From: Plutella xylostella
Lineage: Eukaryota > Arthropoda > Insecta > Lepidoptera > Plutellidae
DNA length: 64,000 nucleotides
Assembly: GCF_932276165.1 (NCBI RefSeq)
Contig: NC_064000.1
Span: forward strand, 868,001 to 932,000
Direction: 5' to 3'
Position numbers and translations under genes: made by a program. Positions 37,457-48,725 of this stretch are shown one piece after another (the first letter of the stretch is position 1; each line of letters opens with the position of its first letter). The notes beneath the pieces are model-generated. The model did not search any database, had not been told where the DNA came from, and saw nothing but the letters and a program-made list of their open reading frames with translations.

Positions 37457-37746
37457 CCGACGTTACAAATTGTATTACAGTCGTCGAAATATAATAGGCC
37501 CGTTTGGACAGCTACACAAATTTGCTATTTACTCTTGATTTACTTAATAAAATACATAAAAAGACACATAATCTGGCTTATTTTTTAACGGCTGAAAGAA
37601 AAAGAACTTTTGAAGCACTAAAGTTACTTATTGTTTAGATTTTTTATGATTTAGATTTGACACCGGCTGTCATCCCATACATTTTCGAGCTGGTCAAACG
37701 GGCCTATTATATTTCGACGACTGTAAAATAATTTGTAACGTCGGTA
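37457..37746. mobile_element. MITE, about 290 bp, with ~55-bp inverted repeats
   Basis: Left ACCGACGTTACAAATTGTAT, TACAGTCGTCGAAATATAAT, AGGCCCGTTTGGACAGCT; right is the near-exact reverse complement ending AATTTGTAACGTCGGTA. Sits in a (TA)n tract. Confidence 0.85.
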
Positions 37747-38126
37747 AAAAGGAATTTGTGAGTTAGTTAGAGATGGCTAGGGTATTTAAGTAAGAACTGT
37801 ACAATTTTATTTATCTAACAATTGGATCTGGAATATATTGCAAGTAGAATTAAGTCCTCCTATGTACCAATGGTTTGAGCAGGCCCAAGAAAGGGATAAG
37901 TGGAAAGTTCTGGGAGAGACCTTTGCCCAGCAGTGGGACACTAGAGGTTAAGGAAAAAAAAAAATATACTTATGTACCAATTAATTTATTTGGAAGTGAT
38001 ATATTTTTTCACATACATAGATCCGTTGCCGGCATAAAATTGCAATTAATAAAAGAATTTATTTGTCTTTGACTTTGACAAGAAAACCTAGCGTGGGTTA
38101 CCCCTTTTTTTCGAACTTTGATCAGA

Positions 38127-38325
38127 CCGTCTAGTAGGTAGGGGTTTTGCAATTTTTGAAAACGAAAAAAGTTTACGTTTCCTTTTACGTTCCGTTACGT
38201 TATCTGCATACATTATCTGTCAAAAGTTTAATGATAGTTTCCGCTAAAGGCGCCACTTTGTACGCGAGAAAACGTAAACTTTTATAGTTTTCGATAAACT
38301 GTCAAGCCTGTACTAGGCGGGCAGG
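38127..38325. mobile_element. MITE-like repeat, family D, copy 1
   Basis: TAGGGGTTTTGCAATTTTTG, AAAAGTTTACGTTTCC, CATACATTATCTGTCAAAAG, GGCGCCACTTTGTACGCGAG, AAAACGTAAACTTTTATAGT. The ends form an inverted repeat around GTTTACGTTT. Copies at 59083-59263 and 60035-60215; partial ones at 17475 and 63320. Confidence 0.7.
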
Positions 38326-38456
38326 AACTGTTAATTTATATTACTGACTGAAACGTAGCGTGGCTAAACTTTGTGTGGAATGTTGAATCTGAATTGCATC
38401 TCTAAGACAACCCTGTACAACTCACCGTTTCTCTTTGTAGGTATAATAATTTTATA

Positions 38457-38607
38457 TACAGGGTGTTACAAAAAGTTTATAGTAAGTAAGCCGAGTGGGG
38501 TGACTCATGGCGTCATTCTGTACAACTTTCGAAAATTGAAAGATTTTACTTCTCCGTAAACTTAAGCATATCACAGTGTTACCACTAAAATTTTGCAACA
38601 CCCTGTA
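38457..38607. mobile_element. MITE, family 1
   Basis: TACAGGGTGTTACAAAAAGT at the left, ATTTTGCAACACCCTGTA at the right; internal AAGTAAGCCGAGTGGGGTGA. Same termini as 11718 with a different interior. Confidence 0.8.
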
Positions 38608-38753
38608 TATGTTTAGGAGAACTTGGGCTGTCTGTTTGTGTATGCTAATTAGTTGCCATCGCCGACCCACTTAGACGAGAACTTCGTAACCTGACCTTAA
38701 ATAATACATAGAGAGATATGACGATATGAGTTATTAAATTTATTATGGCTGTA

Positions 38754-38965
38754 TTCTTAACCCCCGAGGGAAAAGAGGGGTGTTATAAGTTTAACGTGTC
38801 TGTATAATGTGTGTGTGTATCTGTCTGTGGTAGCGTAGTTTCTGAAGCTGAACCGAGCTGTTTTTTAGTATGATAAGTAATGATACCCCGATGATAAGTG
38901 TGTTCTTGGCCATATTTTATCAAAATCGGCTTAGCCGTTCAAATGTGAGTCCCGAGGTACATTAT
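38754..38965 (+). repeat. Dispersed repeat (GGGTGTTATAAGTTT..)
   Basis: CCCCGAGGGAAAAGAGGGGT, GTTATAAGTTTAACGTGTCT, GTGGTAGCGTAG, CATATTTTATCAAAATCGGC, TTAGCCGTTC. Parts recur at 23215, 41345, 50440 (reverse) and 56865 (reverse). A common lepidopteran interspersed sequence; class unknown to me. Confidence 0.6.
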
Positions 38966-39433
38966 TAGAGCTAAAAAGAAATCAATTTATACCGAAATTT
39001 ATTCGGAAATAACAGTACAAATAAATTGAAACATGGAATTACTTACTGAATTACAAAATACCAACAACCACATTCTCGGCATCCGTAAAATATTTTAAAA
39101 TAAACTAACAACTTGAAAATGTGATGTCCTTTAAGGAATACTTGCACAGAACGTGGAATGACTAGGGGCCACTTGCACCAACATATTTAATCTAGATTTA
39201 GTGTCAAATTTTATATGCACTGACGTTTCTTAAATCGAGATTTGACACTAAATCTAGATTCAATATGTTTCTGCAAGTGGCCCTAAATGTTGCTCACATC
39301 ACAAGCTTTATTTAAGCTAACGAATTCATTTGACAGTTTTAGAATTCACGTTTTCACAAAATATGTTAGAAGTTTATTTATTTCTACAAACTGAAAATTA
39401 AATTAAAAATTAAAAAATATTTATTGTAAGTAA
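38966..39433. mobile_element. MITE at 39171-39286 in otherwise plain DNA
   Basis: GGGGCCACTTGCACCAACAT .. TATTTAATCTAGATTTAGTG at left and CACTAAATCTAGATTCAATA .. TGCAAGTGGCCC at right form inverted arms of about 50 bp. A relative with the same arms lies at 39917-40062. The rest of the stretch shows nothing. Confidence 0.75.
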
Positions 39434-39679
39434 GTACTGACTACTGAGCCGATGGTCCCGGGTTCGATTCCCGGCTGGGGCAGATATTTGTTTAAACACA
39501 GATATTTGTTCTCAGGTCTTGGATGTGCCCGTAAAATGGCAATAGGCCCGCCCCCTATTACATTGGGACTAATATAACACTCTGGCGAAAAGTGGGTGCA
39601 GCAATGCACCTCTGCCTACCCCGCAAGGGAGTACATTAGTACAAGGCGTGAGTGCGTGTTTTTTTTTTTTTTTTTTTTT
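39434..39679 (+). mobile_element. SINE family B, 5'-truncated
   Basis: Begins inside the tRNA-like head (CTGACTACTGAGCCGATGGT, CCCGGGTTCGATTCCCGGCT), then GGTCTTGGATGTGCCCGTAA, ATTACATTGGGACTAATATA, GTACATTAGTACAAGGCGTG, and a long T run. Confidence 0.88.
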
Positions 39680-39916
39680 ATTGTAAGTACAAAAAACACA
39701 AGTTAATACAATTCGCAAGGGCCCCTGTAGGTACTAGGTGGGAACCTGTATTACTGGGTGCCCCGCTCAATCCACCAAGACAATAATTTAATAAAATAAA
39801 ACTAATTTAACTAAGTAGGTACACATGAAAAAAAAATATACTAAGCCGAAACCTAAGTGTGTTATAAAATAATCTAAGTCCGAAAATTAAATCAGAATGT
39901 CATAATCCGCGAAAGT

Positions 39917-40062
39917 GTAACTAGGGCGATTTGCACAAACAAATTTAATCTAGATTTAGTGTTGAATCTCGATTTAAGCCATAAATTTATATGGATTGAC
40001 GATTCTTAAATCGAGATTGGACACTAAATCTAGATTTAATATCTTTGTGCAAGTGGCCCTAG
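39917..40062. mobile_element. MITE, second member of the GGGCCACTTGCA family
   Basis: Left TAGGGCGATTTGCACAAACA, AATTTAATCTAGATTTAGTG; right CACTAAATCTAGATTTAATA, TCTTTGTGCAAGTGGCCCTA. Arms of about 45 bp. Confidence 0.8.
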
Positions 40063-40453
40063 GTAGAGCTAATTATGCAACTGACTGTACGAGAAATGCC
40101 TAAAACGTATTCCCTCCGAATCAAACTACCAAACGAATTCAAAATGTCTCGGGTCAAACGGTCGTTTTAAATCCGAACCTAATTTATATCCATTAGAGAC
40201 TTGAACTGTCGTTAAAATGTTAGCTAGGTACAGGCAGACTAAATATTGGCTCTATCTCGTCTCCTCTAATTAATCTCGACTAATTCCAGAGGTCCTCCGA
40301 GCCGCAAACAAATTAGTCACTCGAGTGTACTGCGCTAGGGATGGGACGTTGTGACTATTTGTTGGGTTTTATTATTTTATTTATTTATTGTTTTATTTAT
40401 TTTTTGGGTTGTGTGTCAGCGTGATTCGTTAGGCTAACCCCCTTAGAATTTGT
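40063..40453. other. No feature recognised
   Basis: About 390 bp with a TTTATT-rich stretch near 40370-40400. No coding or repeat signal identified. Confidence 0.5.
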
Positions 40454-40632
40454 TATGCTTACAGAGTTACCCCCTTATTCATAAAAAAGTTACTGGACGC
40501 TTTAGCTAATTAACTGTTTTGTCACTCTCTGACAGAGAACAATTTGATCTTTGACAGAGAGTGACAAAACAGTTGAATAACTAAAGCGTCCAGTAACTTT
40601 TTTATGAATAAGGGGGTAACTCTGTAAGCATA
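40454..40632. mobile_element. MITE, nearly full palindrome
   Basis: Left TATGCTTACAGAGTTACCCC, CTTATTCATAAAAAAGTTAC, TGGACGCTTTAG .. CTCTCTGACAGAG; the right arm is its reverse complement. Arms of about 80 bp with a short centre, so almost the whole element folds back. Confidence 0.88.
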
Positions 40633-41109
40633 AAAAAAGGCTTTCTGTGTAAAGAGTGTTTAGATAATGGCTAAGTATGCTATACATTATTAACTACCAT
40701 TGCACATTGCTAATGTTCAACCGAGGATGTATTATAAAAGTGTACCAAGACGAACTGTCAAACAAAGTAAAATTACTGTTTTCCTATAATAATTATCAGA
40801 TCATACCTAAATATAAAAAAGGTTGTCTGGTTGATATTTTATTGAAGCTATTTGATCAAAGACTTTTCACCATCTCTCAAAATCACGCTCTTTATTTTTG
40901 ATACTAGTAGATATGATTATGACTTTATTGATGGACTGTAAAATAGTTTGAACTCCCAACCCTACAGCGAGACTGTTTGTGCTCGGGTAATCCGTGACTT
41001 AGCTGCCTCAGTTTTAGATAGAGCCCCTTGAGCCGCCATTGCTCAACGTCACTGTAGCGCCGATATCTTTGACAGCTAAGTGTTTTGCAGAAAATACTCC
41101 TTTAGGGTC
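40633..41109. other. No feature recognised
   Basis: A 74-codon open frame at 40677 has no recognisable content. AT-rich. Confidence 0.45.
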
Positions 41110-41271
41110 CTTACATAGAGAATCGGGTTCCCTGTATCTACCTGTACCGGTAACCTGATTATGCGAAAGCGCTCACTCACGGAGCATTTCCCGGATTTTT
41201 AAATGTCATGAGCGCTTTCGCATAATCAGGTTACCGGTACAGGTAGATACACACCCGATTCTCTATGTAAG
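41110..41271. mobile_element. MITE with ~65-bp inverted repeats
   Basis: Left CTTACATAGAGAATCGGGTT .. CTACCTGTACCGGTAACCTG, ATTATGCGAAAGCGCTCA; the right arm mirrors it and ends ATTCTCTATGTAAG. The two arms differ at few positions, so the insertion is probably young. Confidence 0.88.
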
Positions 41272-42028
41272 CACATTTAGAAGACTATAGGTCCTCTAAA
41301 GGGTTTACAACTACATTCCTGCTTCAGGTAACGAAATCATGCTACTTTTTCACTCCCGGCGCAAAAAGGAGGGTGTTATAAGATATTTTGTCTGTGTGTT
41401 TATGTATCTGTATGTGGTAGCGTAGCTCCAAAACGTCTGATGGAATGTTAAGCTATTTAAATTTTTTGATATAATATTCCCCGTATTTCAGATTCCTAGT
41501 ATTTCATATTTGATGTTTCCCAGATTCATTGTACTAGTTTTAATAAAGAAAAGTAACCACAGGAACCATCAAGACACACAAAAACTGCACTTAAAAGTTC
41601 CGAAGAGCACAAAAATAAACATTTAAGTACTTCCACAGTTTCTCTTACACAAAAAGCTCTGGAACACTCTCAGTATATTTCAAAGAAGACATTGGAATAC
41701 ATTCTAAAACTATAAATTAGCCGGAGCTTTTGTGCAAGCTCCGGTGGAGCTTACAGGAGGAAGGAAGCGAGATGAGAGACGAGCTTTACTGTCATTACGT
41801 CGTAATACTACTTGTTTGCTTACTGAATAAAGCCTTCATTCTTAATTTACTGGCTGATGAATCTTATTTATTAACGTATACTTTTACTGCACAATCTACA
41901 TAATTAATAATGTATAATCGAAATTAATTTTGGACTTAATGCTAAAGTCATTTTCTTCCAGTCAACCTGCAGGAGGTTCTGGGAAGATGTTCTTCAGTGG
42001 CAAACACGAGGCCCCAAAACGCGTCAAG
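41272..42028. other. Dispersed repeat fragment; otherwise plain DNA
   Basis: 41345-41440 (CACTCCCGGCGCAAAAAGGA, GGGTGTTATAAGATATTTTG, GTGGTAGCGTAGCTCC) belongs to the repeat at 38754. Nothing else seen. Confidence 0.5.
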
Positions 42029-42105
42029 GGTTTGTCACCGTGGTGACAGACAGGATTAGCCAGTCAGAATAACGTCAGTCGTTGACTGCACAGAACGTAT
42101 GTAAA
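42029..42105 (+). repeat. Stray copy of the landmark sequence of the CCP7 array
   Basis: GCGTCAAGGGTTTGTCACCG, TGGTGACAGACAGGATTAGC, CAGTCAGAATAACGTCAG matches the segment between array units (2770-2812, 3530-3571, 1987-2046). So the array spacer contains a dispersed repeat. Confidence 0.65.
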
Positions 42106-42119
42106 GTACAGTGATATTT

Positions 42120-42188
42120 TCTCAAATTTCCAAAACCAACTGATTCACTCCTTTTGGCTTACTATACCACTTTTGGAACACCCTGTAG
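42120..42188. mobile_element. MITE family 1, right end only
   Basis: CTTTTGGCTTACTATACCAC, TTTTGGAACACCCTGTA; the left end is missing. Confidence 0.6.
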
Positions 42189-42363
42189 ACAACACTTAAC
42201 CCTCCACGAGATAAAATGTCTAGCTGTGTGTCTAACTTACACAATGTAACGGAAGTATGCGTAATTTAAAACAGTTTACTATCCAGCTGATATAAATTAG
42301 CTGCAGAGCTCTGACGCCGTCGTCGGAAGGAAACACTGTGAATATATTGTACCAGTAATGTAT

Positions 42364-42587
42364 ACAGGGTGTTGCAAAATTGGAATATTGTACAGAGTGT
42401 TGCAAAAAGGGTATACTAAGCCGAAACCTACATGTGCATCATGGTATATCTAAGCCCAAATTTTTACTATGGAGAATGACCTTTTTTTTCGCGAATTTTG
42501 AAATTCTTATTTCAGTTTAGGGCTTAGATATACCATGCTGCACATGTAGGTTTCGGCTTAGTATACCCTTTTTGCAACACCCTGTAG
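42364..42587. mobile_element. MITE family 1, palindromic, with doubled left end
   Basis: ACAGGGTGTTGCAAAATTGG then a second start TACAGAGTGTTGCAAAAAGG at 42391. Inner arms TATACTAAGCCGAAACCTAC / GTAGGTTTCGGCTTAGTATA fold back over about 90 bp. Ends CAACACCCTGTA. Confidence 0.85.
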
Positions 42588-42766
42588 TAGTCAGAAAGCG
42601 GATGACTCAGGGGGTCAATCTGAACGACTTTTGTTCTAGGATTTTAGAAATTAGAGCAAATAATACACTCACGAACGATGACCAACTTCAGTAGCAACAG
42701 AAATATTTTAGAGAACGCTACCAATTTAGTATTTTACGATAGGTAATTTGGCTACCACTCTTCTAT

Positions 42767-42983
42767 GTACGGTGGCCTGCGCCTAAAAGTATATAGGCGG
42801 AGTTTTTAAAATAGCGATCTCAAGCTCACATGCTGCTCAAGCACATCCACATAAACACCACTGCTACACACATCACACACAACACGTCCCCGGATTTATA
42901 ACAGATGTAGGTGGTCCCTTCATCATCAGTGATCGCTATTTTAAAATTCCGCCTGTATACTTTTAGGCGCAGGCCACCGTACC
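42767..42983. mobile_element. MITE, 217 bp
   Basis: Left TACGGTGGCCTGCGCCTAAA, AGTATATAGGCGGAGTTTTT; right TAAAATTCCGCCTGTATACT, TTTAGGCGCAGGCCACCGTA. Interior rich in CACATC/ACACA. Confidence 0.85.
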
Positions 42984-43169
42984 TACTTAAATTTTACGAA
43001 TTTCGCCTCTGAGATAGCTAAACCTTAAAGAAAGACAAATTATACTTTAATAGCAAGCCAAGTTCGGGATAAGCCTATAATTAGCCAAGTTTAATTACTT
43101 ATTTTGTGATTGAAACAGAGACTAAGTTAAGCAGTGGTTTATCTATTCGTAAGCATGCATTAGGGGTCA

Positions 43170-43287
43170 CTTTCACCAAACGCTAGACATATGTAAAATA
43201 GTATTTAAATCAAATTTTAAATACATTTTGTACTGACAGACGTATGACAGGCTACTAAATACGTTTAGCGTTTGGTGAAATTCCACC
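43170..43287. mobile_element. MITE, 118 bp
   Basis: GGTCACTTTCACCAAACGCT at the left, TAGCGTTTGGTGAAATTCCA at the right; central AAATACATTTTGTACTGAC. Confidence 0.7.
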
Positions 43288-43364
43288 TAGGTGTTATAAG
43301 TTGCGTTACTGTGTGAAGTGCATAACTATAAAATAGGAAATTTAATGTTTTTTTAAGTATTAAA

Positions 43365-43540
43365 TTCAAATTCAAATTCAAATTCAAAATCATTTATTTG
43401 CATGAACGTAGGTACACAAAGATGTTACAAAAAAACAGAGAAGACCTGCTACATTCTACCCTTGTAGGGCGTGCAAACATATTATTAGTGTGAAATCATG
43501 CAAGTCTGAGAATAAAATTGTAAATGTCAAAGATATACCT
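43365..43540 (-). repeat. LINE 3' tail, (TTCAAA)n
   Basis: (ATTCAA)n at 43365-43388 then AATCATTTATTTGCATGAAC, reading on the minus strand as a LINE end with AATAAATGATTT and a simple tail. The upstream LINE body is not recognisable beyond about 43540. Confidence 0.6.
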
Positions 43541-44028
43541 AAATAATAAAAAAAAATATTAGTAAATAATAAACATGCATGTCAGTAGGTAGGTACATTA
43601 AAATTTGTCATTAAAAAAATCATCTATACTATAGTATGTTTATGTACAACCTCCTATTTGTATCTTGTATAATCAATTATTTCATCATGTTAATTCTAGG
43701 TATATTTACCTACCTTCGCTACATACCATTCGCTACATATGTATTATTATGTTTATATATGCTAATGTATCTTTCACGGTGAAGCATAGTAAGGGATTCG
43801 AAAAAGCCAAGTACTTACAGCCACACAGAGAATAGAATAGTGGGCCAAACGTTCTTTAGACGAAAATGCTTCGTACCTTTTAGTAAGCATCCACTTTATG
43901 AAAATCTGTTTAGTCGGATACCTACGATACCGATAGGTGGGTGCTTAGTAGTGCTTTGCTTACCTTAATTGTCCTTTGCTCTAGCTTTGTTTTATTTATT
44001 TAATAATCTTTACCCGTAAAGAAGAAAG
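43541..44028. other. Plain AT-rich DNA with a SINE-tail scrap
   Basis: At about 43785-43838 CCAAGTACTTACAGCCACAC, AGAGAATAGAATAG resembles the 3' end of SINE-A. Nothing else recognised. Confidence 0.4.
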
Positions 44029-44275
44029 ACGACCGAATGGCGTATTGGTTAGTGACCCTGACTACTGAGCCGAAGGTCTCGGGTTCGATTTCCGGATGGG
44101 GCAGATATTTTTTTAAACACATATATTTGTTCTCGGGTCTTGGATGTGCCCGTAAAATGGCAATAGGCCCGCCCTCTATTACATTGGGACTAACATAAAC
44201 ACTGGCGAAAAGTGGGTGCAGCAATGCACCTCTGCCTACCCCGCATGTGAGTACATTAGTACAAGGTGTGAGTGT
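44029..44275 (+). mobile_element. SINE family B, full copy
   Basis: ACGACCGAATGGCGTATTGG (A-box region), GGTCTCGGGTTCGATTTCCG (B box), then GGTCTTGGATGTGCCCGTAA and GTACATTAGTACAAGGTGTG. Confidence 0.88.
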
Positions 44276-44423
44276 TTTATTTTTATATTATATATTTTAA
44301 TAAGCTTTACCCGTAAAATAAACCTGTGTATGCATCACCTGTATTGTCACGGATACTCAACATACTACATGGAATTTTATCCTCTGACCTATTTGCAGAA
44401 AATATGTAATAACAATCCATGTA

Positions 44424-44771
44424 GGGTGCCCGCACAAGCCCGACTTTTTGTAGGACCGATAAATAATCGGACCGATTTTTCTTTCTGATCTATCTTTTGT
44501 TTTCTTTAGGTTTCTTATTCTTACGCTGTTTCTTCTCCTCAGTGACTGAGCCTTTGCAAAATGGCGGTAGACGTCTGTGTGTGGTAAATTTATAATCTTG
44601 ACAATAAATATTTCATTGTAAAGTTTTAGGTTGAAAAAGATTATACATAATATATTCCATTCTATTTCTGGCAGACTTTTTGTAGGACATGTGTGTTCCA
44701 CTATTACAATTATTACGTCATATCCTTCTACAAAAAGTCGGTCATCGACTGTCGGTCTTGTGTGGGCACCC
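44424..44771. mobile_element. MITE, 348 bp
   Basis: Left GGGTGCCCGCACAAGCCCGA, CTTTTTGTAGGA; right TCTACAAAAAGTCGGTCATC, GACTGTCGGTCTTGTGTGGG, CACCC. An inner TTTTTGTAGGACATGTGTG suggests a further internal copy of the end. A 143-codon minus-strand frame crossing it has no recognisable domain. Confidence 0.8.
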
Positions 44772-45172
44772 TTAAATCGTAGTTCCATACGTTAGTCCGG
44801 GGAACAAAGAGCGGAAAATCATTGTGCCAGCACTCACGAGCTCACAACTCAATTCAATTAAGCTTGTACCAGATTGAATTAATACTAGTAGCTTAGTATC
44901 CCTGATGGAAATGTAGCTTGACATGAAATAGGTTATGTTGGTGTCTCCCGCTTAGATTAACAATATACTAAGAAAATTGAGTGTCAGTGCAATAGAAGGG
45001 TGGATTTCAACAAGTCCTAAAAAATCTTCATTTCCGTGGACTTTTTTATCTTTAGGTTTTTCATATTTTAAAAGCGCTTTTATTAAAGTTTTTGTTATGG
45101 TTAGTGTTCTTACTTAATGGCTAGCAGATAAGTTAAAAACTTAACGAGATACAGATGATCAAAAATTTCGTG

Positions 45173-45310
45173 CCACGGCGATGACACATGCGTTCACGGC
45201 AATGAAATAAGCGTCCACGGCAATGAAAAAAACATCCACGGCAATGAAACTAACGTCCACGGCAATGAAAAAACTGTGCTATGGATATGAAATAATCAAT
45301 CCAATGCAAT
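45173..45310. repeat. Subterminal CACGGCAATGAA repeats, copy 2 left cluster
   Basis: CCACGGCGATGAC, TCACGGCAATGAA, CCACGGCAATGAA (three times) at the same spacing as copy 1. Confidence 0.9.
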
Positions 45311-45559
45311 AAAAAAAATCTGTGATGGAAACACAAACTTAGACAAATTATGTATGGTAGAAATATTTGGATAGATATTAGAACGAAAGAAAGAACGACA
45401 GTATGTATAAAATAATAAAGAATGTAGTATGGAATTCTTTAAGTAGTATTATGGGGTTCGTATTGCGACTTATAAAAACGAAATGTTTAATTTCACATTA
45501 ATATCGTTCACAACATATAATTAACCTTACCTATTATAACATCTATATTTTCATAAAGT

Positions 45560-46005
45560 ATAATATTATACATGTTGCCAGTGATGACCTACGGTGCCAA
45601 GACGTGGTCTTTAGGCCTCTTAAATAGGCTCAGAGTCACCCAGCGATCTATGGAAAGGGATATGCTCGGTGTATCGAATCAGAAATGAAGAGATCCGTAG
45701 AAGAACCAAAGTAATCGACATGGCCTATCGAGTCAGTTAGCTGAAATGGCAGTGGGCCGAACACATTGCTCGAAGGACTGATGGTCGGTGGAGCAGAGAG
45801 TCCTCGAGTGGAGACCACGTACCGGCAAGCGCAGCGTTGGGCGGCCCCCCGCGAGATGGACGGACGATATAGTCAAGTCCGCGGGGAAGCACTGGATGCG
45901 GGCCGCCTCCGATCGGACAAGGTGGAAATCATTGGGGGAGGCCTATGTTCAGCAGTGGACGTCCTATGGCTGAGATGATGATGATGATGATGATGATGAT
46001 GATAA
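45560..46005 (+). mobile_element. RTE-type LINE 3' fragment in composite copy 2
   Basis: CCAGTGATGACCTACGGTGC .. CGGACGATATAGTCAAGTCC .. GAGGCCTATGTTCAGCAGTG, ending in (GAT)n. Counterpart of 25085-25520 with a short internal deletion near 45680. Confidence 0.85.
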
Positions 46006-46304
46006 TAATATTATACAGTATACGAACTGTTAAATTTATGTAAAGTTCATAAAATATATTATGATATGACATGATCTGTGCTGAATTACAAATCAATTAC
46101 AAAACCTAAAGATAGGTGCAGTTAGGTGCACATGTTCGTCAACAGCGAAGTGGGGCACAGCATGTGCACTTAACCGCTCCTCCTCGCTTTCCTCGTCATC
46201 GCACCTATCTTAAGGTTTTGGTGCAAGGGGTCTTGATGGTGTTGTGTAATTTTACACAGATTACGTGATATGATAGAATATTTTATGAGCTATATGCTAA
46301 ATTA

Positions 46305-47282
46305 CAGTGAAACTATAAAGTCCTGAAATTAAATGAGGGCACTGCTATCTTTCATGTAGCAACCCTATATAGCGAAACATAACTGACTTTGATACTTGAA
46401 ATTTTGCCTGTTAACTTCCTACCTATTTATGTATTTTAAAAACAACTTACCATCCACAAAAAAGCTGTTATACAAGCTAGAAGGTGTTAATATGAAGGCT
46501 ATACTAGTGAAACCAATAAATATTTATTTAGATAACGTTATTACAACTGTATAAAAAAACTGGATCTGTTGACGAAGGGCACACATAGTAAAGACATCAA
46601 TTTCTCTTTTTGGACGGCCAGTTCTTTTTCTTCCAGGAGTTAGAAATATTCCATATTTTGCCCTCTTTGGCACGCTGGTCCGATATAACTTTAAAATAAA
46701 ATAAAAAAATCTTTTTGAGTGCATTGTGTACAATGCCCCCCAAATTCACACAATGTGAATTTAGTAAGTAAAAAAATATATATCTTCAAGTATCAAAATG
46801 TTAAGGTTTGACTCAACTGAAACCAGATGAAACCTACAATCAGTGGTATGTAAACAATGTTCGACTTGGGCTCTAAACCTAGGTTTATCGATAAATGAAG
46901 CGGTGGTACTAATAAAAAATGAGTTATTACAATTTGTACAATGCTACATACCCGTCATACACGCTGTACGAGCGTACACATCCTCCAAATTCGACAAAAT
47001 GTGTCCAGCTTGATGTTCCGCTAAACATTGTATAAAAACTCGATAAATAACTTCACTAGCTTGACTACGAATATTTTTCTTCATCATCCTAATTGCAACC
47101 AAGCGTAAATTGTTGCTTTTATCTAGATTATCCTTATAATTAATAAGAAAATTCAAAAAAACAGCCAACCGCCTATTAACATAAACAATTGTTATGACTT
47201 TTATGTTTCTTTTCTAATGGTGCCAGGCTCCTGAAAATTTTAGTTCCTCAAACATTAATTTCAGGACTTTATAGTTTCACTG
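46305..47282 (-). mobile_element. Tc1/mariner-like remnant, 978 bp
   Basis: 28-bp perfect terminal inverted repeats starting CAGTGAAACTATAAAGTCCT, flanked by TA (46303-46304, 47283-47284). Copy 1 has the empty site (AAATGAAAG near 25834; one base differs from the expected TA). Minus-strand coding scraps: 47168-46944 (ASEVIYRVFIQCLAEHQAGH region) and 46733-46524 (GRKRTGRPKREIDVFTMCAL, RQQIQFFYTV), the latter like the segment between DNA-binding and catalytic parts of insect Tc1-like transposases. The catalytic domain is missing, so the element is defective. Confidence 0.85.
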
Positions 47283-47319
47283 TAAAGTATATTTTAATTG
47301 GTATAATAATATGAAATGT

Positions 47320-47930
47320 ATTTTATCATCATCAGCCTATAATCATCCACTGCTGGACATACGTCTCTCCCAAGGAGCGCCACAACACTTGGTTCTCGGC
47401 CTTCCTAATCCAGCTACTACCGGCTACCTGCCTAAGCTTGCACATTTTGACAGCTATGTCGGTAACCTTAGTCCTGTGATGGATATGTCTGTGTCCTCTT
47501 TTCTGATACGGTCCATTAGAGAAACCCCAAGCGTAGCACTCTCCATAGCACGCTGAGTGACTTTAAATCGGTGGACCAGTCCCACTGTCAGTGACTACGT
47601 CTCTGCACCATACGTCATCACTGGCAGGGTGCACTGGTTGAAGACCTTTGTCTTCAGGCTCTGAGGAATGGCCGAGGAGCATATATGTGACGATGATTCC
47701 CGAATGCAGCCCAACCCAGTTAGATGCGCTTTTCAGCCTCCTTCTCGAAATTGCTTCTGCCTAGCCGAATAGTCTGCTTGAGGTGGACATATAGTTGTCT
47801 CACCAACGATCACCGGCTCCCGTTTGATGTGAACATTCTACATGTCTTGCCCAAGTTCAGACCGAGGCCTACACGTTGGCAAGCAGCATTTAGGCCACTT
47901 AGCACCCAGCTGAGTTCCTGCGGAGATGTA
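47320..47930 (-). mobile_element. RTE-type LINE fragment, reverse, in composite copy 2
   Basis: TTATCATCATCAGCCTATAA .. GACAGCTATGTCGGTAACCT .. CACCATACGTCATCACTGGC; counterpart of 25880-26470. Confidence 0.85.
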
Positions 47931-48138
47931 TATTCTATGCTATTCTATTATCTGCTGGGGGTGTAAGTACCTGCACCTGGCTCTCTCGAATAGAACCTTT
48001 GTGCATATATCCAAGGTCTAAACTGCCTTTTTAATCTTGGACCATTTCCGACCACGCTGGTCCACTGCGGGTCGGTGGGTTCACATATCTAGATGTGCTA
48101 AATCTAGATATGCAGAATTCCTCACGATGTTTTCCTTC
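47931..48138 (-). mobile_element. SINE family A, head deleted
   Basis: ATTCTATGCTATTCTATTAT .. GGTCTAAACTGCCTTTTTAA .. CTCACGATGTTTTCCTTC; the tRNA-like head present in copy 1 is gone. Confidence 0.82.
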
Positions 48139-48279
48139 CCGTTTATACATCGCGATACGCGCCCGTTTTATCGAACTGCAAAAAGAGGTAATTTGACAAG
48201 TCCTGTAGGTAATTTCAGTGATCGGTATTACCTGTACTTATTACAAAATATGGTAAATATATTTTTATTTGCCTAATCA

Positions 48280-48500
48280 TACATACCATGGCGATGAAAA
48301 CATATGTCACGGAAATGAATAACCTGGCCACGGAAATGAATAACCTGGCCACGGAAATTAACAATCAGGCCACGGCAATGAATACACATTATTTTACGAG
48401 ACATGGCGATGAAATTTTTTTCATTGCCGTGACTTTTTTTTCATTGCCATAGCAAATTTTGGCCACGGAAACCACGGAAATGAAAGCATGGCGATGAAAA
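48280..48500. repeat. Subterminal CACGG..ATGAA repeats, copy 2 right cluster
   Basis: CATGGCGATGAAAACATATG, TCACGGAAATGAATAACCTG, GCCACGGAAATGAATAACCT, GCCACGGCAATGAATACACA, inverted TTTCATTGCCGTGAC, then CATGGCGATGAAAAT. More at 48643, 48832 and 49028. Confidence 0.9.
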
Positions 48501-48717
48501 TCAAGCCATTAAATATAAATAACAAAAAAAGTAATAACTATTCGAAGAAACAAACACTTTATAAGATGAATATTTTCAAAATGCTTTCTTTTTAATGCTT
48601 ACTTAAGAAGACAAACTTAATTTTATAGAAGTTATATCTATCCACGGCGATGAAAGAAAAAATGTCCAGTGACCAAAAACAAATATAACTTTCACTATAG
48701 CGCGAAAACGTGGGCAC

Positions 48718-48725
48718 CTGTGTAC
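48718..48725. other. Unoccupied target site of the hAT-like element
   Basis: CTGTGTAC occurs once between GTGGGCAC and CTCTTTCC, exactly where copy 1 has two TTGTGTAC copies around the 2.9-kb insertion. Confidence 0.9.

Noticed and set aside
44357..44788. 143-residue minus-strand ORF as a gene
   Set aside because: It runs across both ends of a MITE and shows no domain or splice context.
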